Source: Streptomyces sp. 6-11-2 (GTDB taxonomy: Bacteria > Actinomycetota > Actinomycetes > Streptomycetales > Streptomycetaceae). From it: a stretch of 64,000 nucleotides of DNA. The DNA lies in the NCBI RefSeq assembly GCF_006540305.1, contig NZ_BJOR01000001.1, positions 992,001 to 1,056,000 on the forward strand, written 5' to 3'. Both the position numbers and the translations under genes were made by a program. Each line of letters begins with the position of its first letter. Within the stretch, counting starts at the first letter, position 1. The notes under the pieces were generated by a model, which saw only the letters and a list, made by a program, of their open reading frames with translations, was not told the DNA's origin and ran no database searches. Below are positions 35,171 to 43,966 of the stretch, one piece after another.

Positions 35171-35515
35171 GCACTGGTGGTCGCAGAACAGACCTGCCTC
35201 GCCCGCCACGGGGCCGCCCTCACCCCCGGGGCCGGCCCCGCCATCGTCACCCAGTGGATCAACGAAGCCCAGAACGAGAAATGAACCGCCCTGGCCAAGC
35301 TCAAGGAAACCGAGGCGCAACCGAGCAGCGCGCCGGAGGAGGAGCCACTCGCCAAAAAGGAGATCCTCAAGCTCGCGAAGAACCTCCACGAGGTCGCACA
35401 GCGCCTCCAGAGCGCCGATCCGAGCACGAACGCCTCACTCTACGAAGCCCTCGGCATCACAATCAGCTACGAAAACGCCACGAGGACCGCGACCGTTAGG
35501 TCGAGGCCCTCGATT
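35171..35515 (+). pseudogene. 3' remnant of a serine recombinase (integrase) with an in-frame stop
   Basis: The frame from 35171 reads a C-terminal serine-recombinase segment (IVTQWINEAQNEK, TGA at 35282, TALAKLKETE, then NLHEVAQRLQSAD and LYEALGITISYENATRTATVRSRPS). The TGA sits where the family has a charged residue such as Arg, so it looks like a nonsense mutation. The catalytic N-terminal domain and most of the gene are missing, and there is no start codon. The remnant runs to within 20 bases of tRNA-Leu, a typical place for an integrated element. Identification is by remembered family pattern. Confidence 0.7.
35469..35512 (-). terminator. Intrinsic terminator of tRNA-Leu, nearly identical to 19146-19189
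   Basis: Read on the minus strand: a 14-base imperfect stem with a TAAC loop, then GCGTTTTCGT, starting 22 bases after the tRNA 3' end. It matches the terminator of the STAND gene at 41 of 44 positions. On the plus strand the same bases are the last codons of the recombinase remnant. Confidence 0.75.
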
Positions 35516-35533
35516 CCGTATCGCTATAGCGAG

Positions 35534-35618
35534 TGTCCGAGGGGGGACTTGAACCCCCACGCCCGATAAAGGGCACTAGCACCTCAAGCTAGCGCGTCTG
35601 CCATTCCGCCACCCGGAC
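35534..35618 (-). tRNA. tRNA-Leu (anticodon GAG)
   Basis: An 85-base class II tRNA. Acceptor stem GTCCGGG pairs with CTCGGAC (one G-T), the discriminator is A, and CCA is not encoded. The anticodon stem CTAGC / GCTAG encloses the loop TTGAGGT, giving GAG at 35583-35585. A long variable arm and a GGTTCAAGTCC T-arm are present. It reads CUC/CUU leucine codons. Confidence 0.95.
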
Positions 35619-35740
35619 CAGGTGCCTGCCGCCTGACCGGGGGTTTTCCCCGCGGCGACATGGACAACAATACCAAGGTTTCGGGGTGCGTTTCACCTGC
35701 GTATCCGCCCCCGGGAGGGGCCCCCGGGGGCGCGACGGGA

Positions 35741-36871
35741 TCATGCTCCTCGGGCCGGCTCCGCGGCGCGGCTCGCGGCGGTGTCCATGGTGGCGGCCTG
35801 TTCGAGCAGGGGGTGGGCGCGCTCGTCGAGGATCGCGCGGCCGCGGGCCGCGTTGTTGCCGTCGAGGCGTACGACCAGCGGTCGGGTGAGCCGGACGGTG
35901 TCCAGGGCCTGGACGATGCCCTCGGCGACGGTGTCGCACGCGGTGATCCCGCCGAAGACGTTGACGAGGACCGACCGCACGGACGGGTCGGAGAGGACGA
36001 CGGACAGCCCGTCGGCCATGCGCCGCGCGGAGGCCCCGCCTCCGATGTCCAGGAAGTTGGCGGGGCGGGCGCCACGGTCGGCGACCATGTCCAGTGTGGA
36101 CATGACCAGGCCGGCGCCGTTGCCGATGACGCCGACCTCGCCGTCCAGCTTGACGCAGGTGAGGCCGCGGGCCGCGGCCGCCGCCTCCAGCGGGTCGTCG
36201 TGCTCGGTGTGCTCCACCCCCCAGCGGGCCTGGCGGAACCGGGCGTTGCGGTCGAGGGTGATCCTGCCGCCGAGGGCAACGATCCGGCCCTGCCTCGTGC
36301 GTACCAGCGGGTCGACCTCCACCAGCAGGGCGTCCTCGCGGACCAGGACCCGCCAGAGCCGGACCAGGGTGTCCACGGCCTGCGGAGGCAGGCCCGCCGC
36401 CGCGGCGATCCCGGCCGCCTTCGACGAGGTGACGCCCTCGGTCGGGTCGACGGGGACGCGCGCCACCGCCTCGGGTCGGCTCGCGCCCGCCTCCTCGGTC
36501 TCCGTGCCGCCCCGGGCCGAGGCGATGGCGAGGAAGCCGCCCGTCGAACGGTCGAGGGCGTAGGAGACGCGGAACTCCTCGGCGGTGTCGACCGGTTCGG
36601 CCACCATCACCGTGCGGACCCGGTGACCCTTGATGTCCATGCCGAGGATCTGGCGAGCCGTCAGTTCGGTGGCCGCGGGGTCGGCGGCGAGTTTCACTCC
36701 GCCCGCCCTGCCCCGCCCGCCCGTCTTCACCTGGGCCTTGACGACGACCCGGCCGCCGAACCTGCGGGCGATCTCACGGGCCTTCTTGGAGGAGTCGGTG
36801 ACCTCGGCTCGTGGCACCACGATGCCGTACTCCTCGAAGAGTTGTCTTGCCTGGTGTTCGTAGAGGTCCAT
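35741..36871 (-). CDS. Succinate-CoA ligase beta-subunit homologue (SucC-like), divergent
   Basis: A 376-residue ATP-grasp protein with the SucC layout: MDLYEHQARQLF start, VKAQVKTGGRGRAGGVK, GNGAGLVMSTLDM, FLDIGGGA and NVFGGITACD. ATG 36871 follows GGGGGAG; the longer frame adds 27 unrelated residues. Two features are odd. The alpha subunit (sucD), normally immediately downstream, is absent: a tRNA follows instead. The metal-site segment reads VEVDPL...ALGGR, so the Asn and Asp that coordinate Mg in E. coli SucC (N199, D213) are Asp187 and Gly201. It may be a paralogue with an altered substrate or partner, or partly inactive. An operator-like palindrome lies in its promoter region. Confidence 0.82.
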   Translation of the reverse strand: MDLYEHQARQLFEEYGIVVPRAEVTDSSKKAREIARRFGGRVVVKAQVKTGGRGRAGGVKLAADPAATELTARQILGMDIKGHRVRTVMVAEPVDTAEEFRVSYALDRSTGGFLAIASARGGTETEEAGASRPEAVARVPVDPTEGVTSSKAAGIAAAAGLPPQAVDTLVRLWRVLVREDALLVEVDPLVRTRQGRIVALGGRITLDRNARFRQARWGVEHTEHDDPLEAAAAARGLTCVKLDGEVGVIGNGAGLVMSTLDMVADRGARPANFLDIGGGASARRMADGLSVVLSDPSVRSVLVNVFGGITACDTVAEGIVQALDTVRLTRPLVVRLDGNNAARGRAILDERAHPLLEQAATMDTAASRAAEPARGA

Positions 36872-36956
36872 TCCGGCTCCCCCGCGGGACGGCTCCTGGC
36901 TGAGAAGTGCTGCGCAACCCCTGGACACCTTTGGCGGGATGCGGGATAACAAACTT

Positions 36957-36980
36957 CATACAGTATTCGTCGACTGTATG
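36957..36980. promoter_or_regulatory. GntR-type operator candidate in the sucC-like/MFS divergent promoter
   Basis: Perfect 8-base inverted repeat CATACAGT - 8 bases - ACTGTATG. The core TCGTCGACTGTAT (36967-36979) recurs with one mismatch at 61181-61193 and, on the minus strand, with two mismatches at 59903-59915 before the GntR gene. The rest of the 311-base gap 36872-37182 shows no gene. Confidence 0.6.
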
Positions 36981-37182
36981 CAATGACCGGGTCGGCGAGC
37001 AGATCGAGTCCGGGAACGGCCGGTGGTGGGCGCGGGCCGTCCCTGGACCGTACGCGCGACCGCACAGGCTGCACCGGACCCGCCCCGCGCCGTACCGGCG
37101 CTGCTCCGCAAGACTCCGGGCCGATCGAACGCCCGGCGCATCGTCCCCGATCCCCACCGACACGGCGAGGAGATGGCCAGAC

Positions 37183-38604
37183 ATGACCGCGGATCCCCTA
37201 TCGACCAGAAGTACGCCGGGCGACACCCGCACGGCGCACGGCTCGTATCGCGAAGTGACCGACTCCCGGGGGCGGGTCTACCGCATCGGTGAGACCGACA
37301 GCGACATCATGGGGCGTCGCCGCAGGTGGATGGTCATCCTCCCCTGGGTGGGCATGATGGGCATCAGCTCCGCCGAATACGCGTTCACCTCGGCGGAGGA
37401 GACGCTCCACAAGGCCCACCTGTGGAGCAGTGGGCACATCTTCTGGCTGATGGGCGTCTGGGTGTTCTTCCAGGCGGCCGTGGCCTTCCCGGCCGGACAA
37501 CTGCGGGAGAGCGGCAGGCTGCCCGCCCGTTCGGCCATGCTGCTCGGCGCGGTCGGCACACTGCTGGGCTATCTGTCGCTGGCGTACGCGCCGCACGTGA
37601 TCGTGGCGTACTTCGGCTTCGGGATGTGCAGCGGCATCGGCGCCGGTCTGGTGTACGCGACCTGCGTGAACATGGTCGGCAAGTGGTACCCGGAGCGCAA
37701 GGGCGGCAAGACGGGCTTCGTCAACGGCGGATTCGCCTACGGCTCCGTGCCGTTCGTGTTCCTTTTCACCTCGTTCATGGACCTGAGCAACTACCGGACG
37801 GTGCTCGCCTGCGTCGGTGCCGGACTGTGCCTCATGGTGGCGACGGCCGGCTGGTTCTTCCGGGACCCCCCGAAGAACTGGTGGCCCGCTCACGTCGACC
37901 CGCTGAAGCAGACCGACGACCCCAAGATCCGCCGGGCGCTGGCGAAGAACCCGCCGGCGGTCAAGCAGTACACGCCGGGCGAGGCCGCCCGTACGCCCGT
38001 CATGTGGATGATGTGGTTCTGTCTGCTGTGCACGGCCGGCATCAACATCTTCGGCATCGCCTTCCAGGTGCCGTTCGGCAAGGACATGGGGTTCGCGGGC
38101 GGGATCGTGGCGACCGCGATGTCCCTGAAGGCGATCGTCAACGGCACCGGGCGCGGTGTCATCGGCTGGATCTCCGACCAGTGCGGGCGGCGCAGCACCC
38201 TGATCATCGTGTGTCTGGTGCTCGGCACGGCGCAGTTCGGTGTGCTGGTGTCCGGGCAGATGGGCAGCATGCCGTTCTTCCTGTTCTGCTCCATGGTGTC
38301 CGGGTTCGGCGGCGGAGCGATCTTCCCGCTGTTCGCGGCCATGACGGCCGACTACTTCGGGGAGAACCACAACGCCGCCAACTACGGCATCGTCTACAGC
38401 TCGAAGCTGATCTCCGGGCTCGTCGGTTCGGGTCTCGGGGCGGTCGTCGTCGCGGCCTGGGACTACAAGGGCGCGTTCCTCCTGGCGGGTTCGATCGGGT
38501 TGGCCTCCGCGGTGCTGGCGCTGTTCCTGAAGGCTCCGGGCAGGCCGCAGCCCCGGCGCGGTGTCGCCGCCAACCCCCGGCCCCTGGGCGAGGACATGGC
38601 GTGA
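37183..38604 (+). CDS. MFS transporter of the oxalate/formate antiporter (OFA) family
   Basis: Twelve-helix inner-membrane carrier of 473 residues. The family start is WMVILPWVGMMGISSAEYAFTSAEETL; the central segment GIGAGLVYATCVNMVGKWYPERKGGKTGFVNGG includes the MFS loop, with a second-half counterpart at ISDQCGRRST. A soluble N-terminal extension of about 50 residues (STPGDTRTAHGSYREVTDSRGRVYR) precedes helix 1. ATG 37183 has GGCGAGGAG ten bases upstream. It is divergent from the SucC-like gene. Substrate is unproven: family members carry oxalate, formate or other small carboxylates. Confidence 0.85.
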   Translation: MTADPLSTRSTPGDTRTAHGSYREVTDSRGRVYRIGETDSDIMGRRRRWMVILPWVGMMGISSAEYAFTSAEETLHKAHLWSSGHIFWLMGVWVFFQAAVAFPAGQLRESGRLPARSAMLLGAVGTLLGYLSLAYAPHVIVAYFGFGMCSGIGAGLVYATCVNMVGKWYPERKGGKTGFVNGGFAYGSVPFVFLFTSFMDLSNYRTVLACVGAGLCLMVATAGWFFRDPPKNWWPAHVDPLKQTDDPKIRRALAKNPPAVKQYTPGEAARTPVMWMMWFCLLCTAGINIFGIAFQVPFGKDMGFAGGIVATAMSLKAIVNGTGRGVIGWISDQCGRRSTLIIVCLVLGTAQFGVLVSGQMGSMPFFLFCSMVSGFGGGAIFPLFAAMTADYFGENHNAANYGIVYSSKLISGLVGSGLGAVVVAAWDYKGAFLLAGSIGLASAVLALFLKAPGRPQPRRGVAANPRPLGEDMA

Positions 38605-38620
38605 GCGTGTGAACCGCGTG

Positions 38621-38658
38621 CCGAGGGCCTCCCCGTGGATCTCCGGGGAGGCCCTCGG
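38621..38658. terminator. Bidirectional terminator between the MFS gene and the ebo-like operon
   Basis: Perfect 15-base stem CCGAGGGCCTCCCCG / CGGGGAGGCCCTCGG with an eight-base loop. It serves the MFS gene on the plus strand and the ebo-like operon on the minus strand. Confidence 0.85.
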
Positions 38659-38668
38659 CGGGTGTGCG

Positions 38669-39826
38669 TTACTTGCGGCGCAGCGCGGCCATGTTCCGGC
38701 AGCCGATCCGCGCGTGCTCCAGCGACTGGCCCGGGTCGGTGGAGCTCGGGGCGTTGTCCTGCTCGACCATCGGGTTGTGGTAGTTCGGACTGCCGACCCG
38801 GGAGAAGAAGGTGGTGTAGTCGATGACACCGGTGCCGAACGGGACCATGTCGTAGCCCTGTCCGTTGGTGTTGTTGATGACGCCGTCCTTGGCGTGGAAC
38901 AGCGGGTAGCGCTTGTCGTGGCGGGTGACGAGGCCGGCCGGGTCGAAGATGTTCTGCCGGGTGGCGCCGTCGTGGTCGGTGTAGGTGCGGAACTTGTACT
39001 GGGCCACGTGCGCCCAGAAGATGTCCATCTCCAGCCAGATCAGCTTGGGGTCGGTGATGGACAGGAAGTACTCCAGCTTGCGGATGCCGGAGCTGCGGGT
39101 CGGGCGGCCCTGGGCGTCGAGCGGGCCGCCGTCGAGCAGGAAGCCGTAGGCCGCGTCGTGGTTGTGGGTGTAGAGCTTGATCCCGGCTCTGCGGGCGATC
39201 TCGCCGAGGACGTGCCACTTCTCGGCGGCGACGTCCCAGTCGGCCTTGTAGTTGCTGCCGGTGGGGTCGTTGCCGGTCCCCATGTGCTGCATGCCGAGGA
39301 TGTTGGCGATCTCCAGGTGCTTCTTGAAGGTGTCCAGGTCCCCGGTGGTCAGCGGCCACGAGCCCGGGATGAAGCCGTGGTTGCCCTGCGCCCGCAGCCC
39401 GTACTCGTCCAGCCAGCCGCGCAGCAGCCGGGCGCCCTCGACGGACTCCAGGTTGGCGCCGCCGGGGGCGTTGGCGTGCTGGCCGTACCCCGCGAACTCG
39501 ACCTGCCGGTAGCCGAATCGGGCCAGTTGCTCGAACACGGCACGGAAGCCGGAGGGCAGGCTGGTGGAGAACGGGTCGCGGCCGGTGGCGTCGCGCACCG
39601 TGTAGAGGATGATGCCGCGCTTGTCCTCGGGGACGAGCAGGTGGCCCTTGGCCTTGCCGTTGGACTCGGCGGGGGCCGCCTGCACCGGGGCCGCGCCGAG
39701 GACGGGAGCGGCGATCGCCCCGGCCGCGACGGCGGTGCAGGTGCTGAGGAAGCCGCGGCGGCCGATGCCCAGGCTGCGGCGCAGCAGTTCGTCGGTGCCG
39801 TGGTCGGTTGCTTGGATGTCGTTCAC
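38669..39826 (-). CDS. Tat-exported sugar-phosphate isomerase/epimerase-like TIM-barrel protein (last gene of the ebo-like operon)
   Basis: A 385-residue xylose-isomerase-like (AP endonuclease 2 fold) protein. A twin-arginine signal (GRRGFLSTC near residues 22-30, cleavage near PVQAAP) implies folded export. The barrel follows, with metal-site segments YTHNHD, WLEMDIFW and LFHAKDG. GTG 39826 has GAGAGGC upstream and overlaps the preceding stop by four bases (GTGA). An exported barrel enzyme at the end of a metabolite-traffic operon suggests that the product is finished outside the membrane. Substrate unknown. Confidence 0.85.
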   Translation of the reverse strand: MNDIQATDHGTDELLRRSLGIGRRGFLSTCTAVAAGAIAAPVLGAAPVQAAPAESNGKAKGHLLVPEDKRGIILYTVRDATGRDPFSTSLPSGFRAVFEQLARFGYRQVEFAGYGQHANAPGGANLESVEGARLLRGWLDEYGLRAQGNHGFIPGSWPLTTGDLDTFKKHLEIANILGMQHMGTGNDPTGSNYKADWDVAAEKWHVLGEIARRAGIKLYTHNHDAAYGFLLDGGPLDAQGRPTRSSGIRKLEYFLSITDPKLIWLEMDIFWAHVAQYKFRTYTDHDGATRQNIFDPAGLVTRHDKRYPLFHAKDGVINNTNGQGYDMVPFGTGVIDYTTFFSRVGSPNYHNPMVEQDNAPSSTDPGQSLEHARIGCRNMAALRRK

Positions 39827-41244
39827 GGGTGCCTCTCTTCGGGCTTGTGGTCTGCGTGGCCGAGACCGGCGAGGTGGAGCAGGAGGGACTTCACGTCGGT
39901 GGCCGCGATGCGGTCGCCGACGGCACGGGGGGTGGAGCACAGGAGGAGCGGACCGTCGTCGTCGCTCGCGGGCAGGCGGCCGTGGCTGCCGCGGATGGGT
40001 GAGGCGTCGAGGGGTACGACCGCCATGCGGTAGCGCATCCCGAGTTTCTTCCGGGCCACCGCCGTCGCCGCCTTGACCTTCACATAGGGGTCGTGCGGGT
40101 CCATGAAGAGCTCGACCGGGTCGTAACCGGGTTTGCGGTGGATCTCGACCAGCTGCGCGAAGTCGGGCGCGCGCTCGTCGTCGAGCCAGTAGTAGTACGT
40201 GAACCAGGCGTCCGGTTCGGCGACGGCGACGAGTTCGCCGGAGCGCGGGTGGTCGAGGTGGTGGGCCTTCTTGCCCTCGTCGTCGAGGAGTCGCTCGATG
40301 CCGGGCAGTCCGTCGAGGGCGACCCTGGTCGCGTCCATGTCCTCGGGGCGGCGCACGTAGACGTGGGCGATCTGGTGGTCGGCGACGGCGAAGGCGCGCG
40401 AGGCCATCGGGTCGAGGTACTCCATGCCGTCCTGGGTGTGCACTTCGAGCAGGCCGGCCCGGCGCAGGGCGCGGTTGATGTCGACGGGCCGGTCGGCGCG
40501 GGTGATGCCGTACTCGGACAGCGCGACGACGGTACGGCCCTCTGCGCGCGCGTCGTCCAGGAGCGGGGCCATGGCGGCGTCGAGGTCGGCCGCCGCTTGC
40601 AGGGAGCGCGGGTCGTCGGGGCCGTAGCGTTGCAGGTCGTAGTCGAGGTGGGGCAGGTAGCAGAGCGTCAGGTCGGGTCGGCGGGTGCGCTGGATGTGGC
40701 GGGTGGCGTCGATGATCCACTGGCTGGAGACGAGGTCGGCGCCGGGCCCCCAGAAGTGGAACAGGGGGAACGTGCCGAGTTTCTCGGTGAGTTCGTCGTG
40801 CAGGGCCGGGGGGCGGGTGTAGCAGTCGGGTTCCTTGCGGCCGTCGGCGTAGTAGACGGGCCGCGGGGTGACGGTGATGTCGGTGTCGGCGCCCATGGCG
40901 TACCACCAGCAGATGTTGGCGACCGTGTAGCCGGGGTGGGCGCGGCGGGCGGCGTCCCACAGCTTGTCGCCGGTGACGAGGCCGTTGTGCTGCCGCCACA
41001 GCAGGACGTCGCCGAGTTCGCGGAAGTACCAGCCGTTGCCGACGATTCCGTGCTCGGAGGGCATGGTGCCGGTGAGGAAGGTGGACTGGGCGGCGCAGGT
41101 GACGGCGGGCAGGACGGTGCCGAGCGCGGCACGGGAGCCCGACTGGCCGAGGGCCTTGAGGCGGGGCATGTGGTCGAGGATGCGCGGGGTGAGACCGACG
41201 ACGTCCAGGACGAGCAGGGGTGTCGGTCCCTGGGGCCGGGTCAT
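39823..41244 (-). CDS. Alkaline phosphatase-superfamily nucleotide pyrophosphatase/phosphodiesterase (EboF-like)
   Basis: A 473-residue hydrolase of the NPP/alkaline-phosphatase superfamily. Metal and nucleophile segments are visible: LVLDVVGL at the start (metal Asp), TCAAQSTFLTG (nucleophile Thr/Ser), MPSEHGIVGNGWYF, YLPHLDYDLQRYG and LSEYGI. No signal peptide is seen, so the protein is predicted to be cytoplasmic. It starts at ATG 41244 with a four-base overlap on the EboE-like stop. In ebo clusters the phosphatase-superfamily member is called EboF; assignment here rests on fold and context. Confidence 0.82.
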   Translation of the reverse strand: MTRPQGPTPLLVLDVVGLTPRILDHMPRLKALGQSGSRAALGTVLPAVTCAAQSTFLTGTMPSEHGIVGNGWYFRELGDVLLWRQHNGLVTGDKLWDAARRAHPGYTVANICWWYAMGADTDITVTPRPVYYADGRKEPDCYTRPPALHDELTEKLGTFPLFHFWGPGADLVSSQWIIDATRHIQRTRRPDLTLCYLPHLDYDLQRYGPDDPRSLQAAADLDAAMAPLLDDARAEGRTVVALSEYGITRADRPVDINRALRRAGLLEVHTQDGMEYLDPMASRAFAVADHQIAHVYVRRPEDMDATRVALDGLPGIERLLDDEGKKAHHLDHPRSGELVAVAEPDAWFTYYYWLDDERAPDFAQLVEIHRKPGYDPVELFMDPHDPYVKVKAATAVARKKLGMRYRMAVVPLDASPIRGSHGRLPASDDDGPLLLCSTPRAVGDRIAATDVKSLLLHLAGLGHADHKPEERHP

Positions 41245-42410
41245 GGCAGTTCCTTCAGTCCGAGGTCGGTCAGCAGGTCGCGGGTGAGGGCGAGTTCGGC
41301 GGCGATGCCGTCGGCGAGCCGGCCGCGGTCACGGGGGCGCAGCTCGGACGGGAGCGCCTGCCAGGTGTAGGTCTCGACCTCCAGGTGGCGGGTGAGCGGC
41401 CGCGGGCCGCCGACGAGCCGGGTCAGGGCGGCCTTGAGGACCGGGAGGGTGGAGGTGAGGGGCTCGGCGGGGGCCGCGTGCAGGGGGACGTGGAAGTGGG
41501 CGCGCCAGGGCGCGGCGTCGGGCAGGACGTCTCCGCCCAGTGCTTCCCCGAGGTCGTCGGTGCCGCGCAGGCCGGCGGCGGTGACGGTACGGGTCTGGTG
41601 CAGGAAGCGGGGTTCGTCGAAGGCGGCGAGGGCGTCGCGGACGTCGGGCAGGTGGGGGTGCTCGGCGTGCAGGGCGGCCGACAGCTGGGACTTGACGATG
41701 GGGACGCCGGCCTCGGCGAGGGCGTCCAGGGCGGTGTGCGGGTCCTCGAAGGAGGTGGCGAGGTGGCACGTGTCGACGCAGATGCCGATGCGGTCGTGGG
41801 CGATCGCGGTCAGCGGGGCGATGGCGTCGTGCGTGGTCTCGACGACACAGCCGGGTTCGGGTTCCAGGCCCACCCGGATGGAGCGGCCCGTCAACTCCTC
41901 CAGCGCGTCGAGGCGTTCGGCGAGGGTGCGCAGGGCGGTACGGGCCCGCTCGGCGCGGGAGTCGTCGTACGCGGTGCGCCAGGCCAGGGGCAGGGTGGAG
42001 ACGCTGCCCTCGCCGACGTCGTCCGGGAGGAGGCCGGCGAGGATGCGGGCGAGCGCGGTGGTGTGGTCGAGGCGTTCGGCGTCGGCCCAGTCCGGCTTGT
42101 AGACGCGGTACTTGACCTCTTCGGCGCCGAAGCCCTGGTAGGGGAAGCCGTTGAGGGTGACCACCTCCAGGCCGTGCCGGTCGAGTTCGGCGCGCAGGGC
42201 GCGCAGTGCTGACGGGTCGGTGTCGAGGGTGCGGGCGGCGTCCCGGGCGAGCCACAGGCCGACGCCGAGGCGGTCTCGGCCCAGGCGGCGGCGGACGGGC
42301 TCGCAGTGGTCGCGCAGTTGGGCCACGACGCCGTCGAGGGTCTCGGCGGGGTGGACGTTGGTGCAGTAGGCGAGGTGGACAGTGGAGCCGTCGGGGTGCC
42401 GGAAGCGCAT
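41241..42410 (-). CDS. eboE: EboE-like metabolite-traffic protein (TIM barrel)
   Basis: A 389-residue barrel protein with the EboE pattern: YCTNVHPAETLDGVVAQL near the N-terminus, LGVGLWLARDAARTL, TLNGFPYQGF, GLEPEPGC and ICVDTCHLAT. The His and Glu residues are arranged as in xylose-isomerase-fold enzymes. It starts at ATG 42410, three bases after the TatD-like stop, and overlaps the phosphatase gene by four bases. EboE proteins belong to operons needed to move or finish secondary metabolites across the membrane (scytonemin monomer in cyanobacteria); the chemical step is not known. Confidence 0.82.
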   Translation of the reverse strand: MRFRHPDGSTVHLAYCTNVHPAETLDGVVAQLRDHCEPVRRRLGRDRLGVGLWLARDAARTLDTDPSALRALRAELDRHGLEVVTLNGFPYQGFGAEEVKYRVYKPDWADAERLDHTTALARILAGLLPDDVGEGSVSTLPLAWRTAYDDSRAERARTALRTLAERLDALEELTGRSIRVGLEPEPGCVVETTHDAIAPLTAIAHDRIGICVDTCHLATSFEDPHTALDALAEAGVPIVKSQLSAALHAEHPHLPDVRDALAAFDEPRFLHQTRTVTAAGLRGTDDLGEALGGDVLPDAAPWRAHFHVPLHAAPAEPLTSTLPVLKAALTRLVGGPRPLTRHLEVETYTWQALPSELRPRDRGRLADGIAAELALTRDLLTDLGLKELP

Positions 42411-42413
42411 CGA

Positions 42414-43262
42414 TCACTCCCCGCCGCGCAGGATGCTGTTGCCCTCGTGGGTGGCGCCGGTCGCGGCGACGTCGAGGCTCAGCCGGCCGCTGAGACCGTA
42501 GAACTCGACGGGGTTGCGCCACAGCACGCGGTCCACCTCGTCCTCGGTGAAGCCCTCGGCGAGCATGAGGTCGGCCACCTTGCGGGTCTTGAGGGGGTCG
42601 CTTCTGCCCCAGTCGGCGGCGGAGTTGACCAGGACCCGTTCGGGGCCGTGGGCGCGCAGGATCGCGACCATCCGCTCCTCGTCCATCTTGGTGTCGGGGT
42701 AGACGGAGAAGCCGAGCCAGCAGCCGCTGTCCTTGGCCTCCTTGACGGTGGTCTCGTTGAGGTGGTCGACCAGGACGCGGTCCATGGCCAGCGCCGACTC
42801 CCGTACGACGTCGAGGGTGCGGCGCAGCCCGGTGAGCTTGTCGCGGTGCGGGGTGTGGACGAGGGCGGGCAGCCCGTGGTCGGCGGCGAGCTGCAACTGG
42901 GCGGAGAGGGCCGTGTCCTCTTCGGGGGTCATCGAGTCGTAGCCGATCTCGCCCACGGCGACGACCTGGTCCTTGACGAGGTAGCGGGGCAGTTCGTCGA
43001 GGACGGGCAGGCAGCGCGGGTCGTTGGCCTCCTTGGGGTTCAGGGCGATGGTGCAGTGGTGGGCGATGCCGTACTGGGCGGCGCGGAAGGGTTCCCAGCC
43101 GATCAGGGAGTCGAAGTAGTCGAGGAAGGAGGCGGCCGAGGTGCGGGGCTGACCGAGCCAGAAGGCCGGTTCCACGACGGCGCGGACGCCGGCGGCGTAC
43201 ATGGCCTCGTAGTCGTCGGTGGTCCTGGACGTCATGTGGATGTGGGGATCGAAGATGCGCAT
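42414..43262 (-). CDS. TatD-family metal hydrolase (EboB-like)
   Basis: A 282-residue amidohydrolase-fold protein with the TatD metal ligands in order: FDPHIH (HxH at 8-10), VAVGEIGYDS (Glu), LVHTPH (His), LVDHLNE (His) and LVNSAADWG (Asp). ATG 43262 shares one base with the EboA stop (TGATG), and three bases separate its own stop from the EboE start. TatD-type proteins are the EboB component of ebo clusters. Nuclease activity is possible by family, but a small-molecule substrate fits the operon better. Confidence 0.82.
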   Translation of the reverse strand: MRIFDPHIHMTSRTTDDYEAMYAAGVRAVVEPAFWLGQPRTSAASFLDYFDSLIGWEPFRAAQYGIAHHCTIALNPKEANDPRCLPVLDELPRYLVKDQVVAVGEIGYDSMTPEEDTALSAQLQLAADHGLPALVHTPHRDKLTGLRRTLDVVRESALAMDRVLVDHLNETTVKEAKDSGCWLGFSVYPDTKMDEERMVAILRAHGPERVLVNSAADWGRSDPLKTRKVADLMLAEGFTEDEVDRVLWRNPVEFYGLSGRLSLDVAATGATHEGNSILRGGE

Positions 43263-43966
43263 CAGGACTCCTTGCCGTGGGGGTCGACCGGGCCGTGCGG
43301 CGCGGTGTCGGGCTCGGACAGGGCCAGGACGCGGTGCAGGTCCTCGGGGACCTGGCGGCCCGCGGCGGTGCGTTCGGCGGCGTAGTCGCCGAGCATGCGG
43401 GCGAGTTCGGTGTCGCCGCGGGCGCGGCGGCCCAGGTCCGCGACGCTGTCCACGGGCACGCCGGTGAACAGGCACTTCAGCACGGCGTGGCGCCATGCGT
43501 GAGCAGCCAGGTGCCCGGCGGCGTACGGGCCCACGGCGGCGGCGAGCAGCCGGGTGTCGTTGGTGCGCAGCGCGTCCTCGACGAGCGGAAGGGCGTCGGG
43601 GCCGGCCACGAGGTGGGGCAGGGCGTGCAGGACGGCGCGGCGTTCGTCGGCGGTGCCCTGGCGGTAGACCCGGGTGAGGGCGTCGAGGTCGGCGCGGGCC
43701 GCGTGCAGGATGAGGACGCGGGCGGCGTCGGCGTGGGCGGGGCCGCAGCGGCGGCCCGCCTCGGCCAGGCGCAGCTCCCACACGGAGATCGGCCCGTGGG
43801 TGCCGGGGTGGGCGGCGGCCTCGTCGAGCGCCTGGTCGAGCCAGGCCCGTGCGGCCGGTGTGAGGCCGGTGTCCGTACGGGCGCGCAGCTCGTCCGTCGG
43901 GGTCGGAGCGGGGGCGGTGCCGGCCGCGGGGGTGCCCGCGGTGCCGGTGCCGTGCGGGTGGGTCAT
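43262..43966 (-). CDS. eboA: EboA-domain protein
   Basis: A 234-residue all-helical protein rich in Ala, Arg and Leu, with the EboA pattern WLDQALDEAAAH, WELRLAEAGRRCG, LTRVYRQGTADERRAVLHALPHL and LKCLFTGVPV. It resembles HEAT-like scaffolds and shows no catalytic motif. ATG 43966 overlaps the preceding stop by four bases. EboA is the marker protein of the ebo operon, and its presence between the TatD and barrel genes is the main reason for naming the cluster. Confidence 0.8.
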   Translation of the reverse strand: MTHPHGTGTAGTPAAGTAPAPTPTDELRARTDTGLTPAARAWLDQALDEAAAHPGTHGPISVWELRLAEAGRRCGPAHADAARVLILHAARADLDALTRVYRQGTADERRAVLHALPHLVAGPDALPLVEDALRTNDTRLLAAAVGPYAAGHLAAHAWRHAVLKCLFTGVPVDSVADLGRRARGDTELARMLGDYAAERTAAGRQVPEDLHRVLALSEPDTAPHGPVDPHGKES

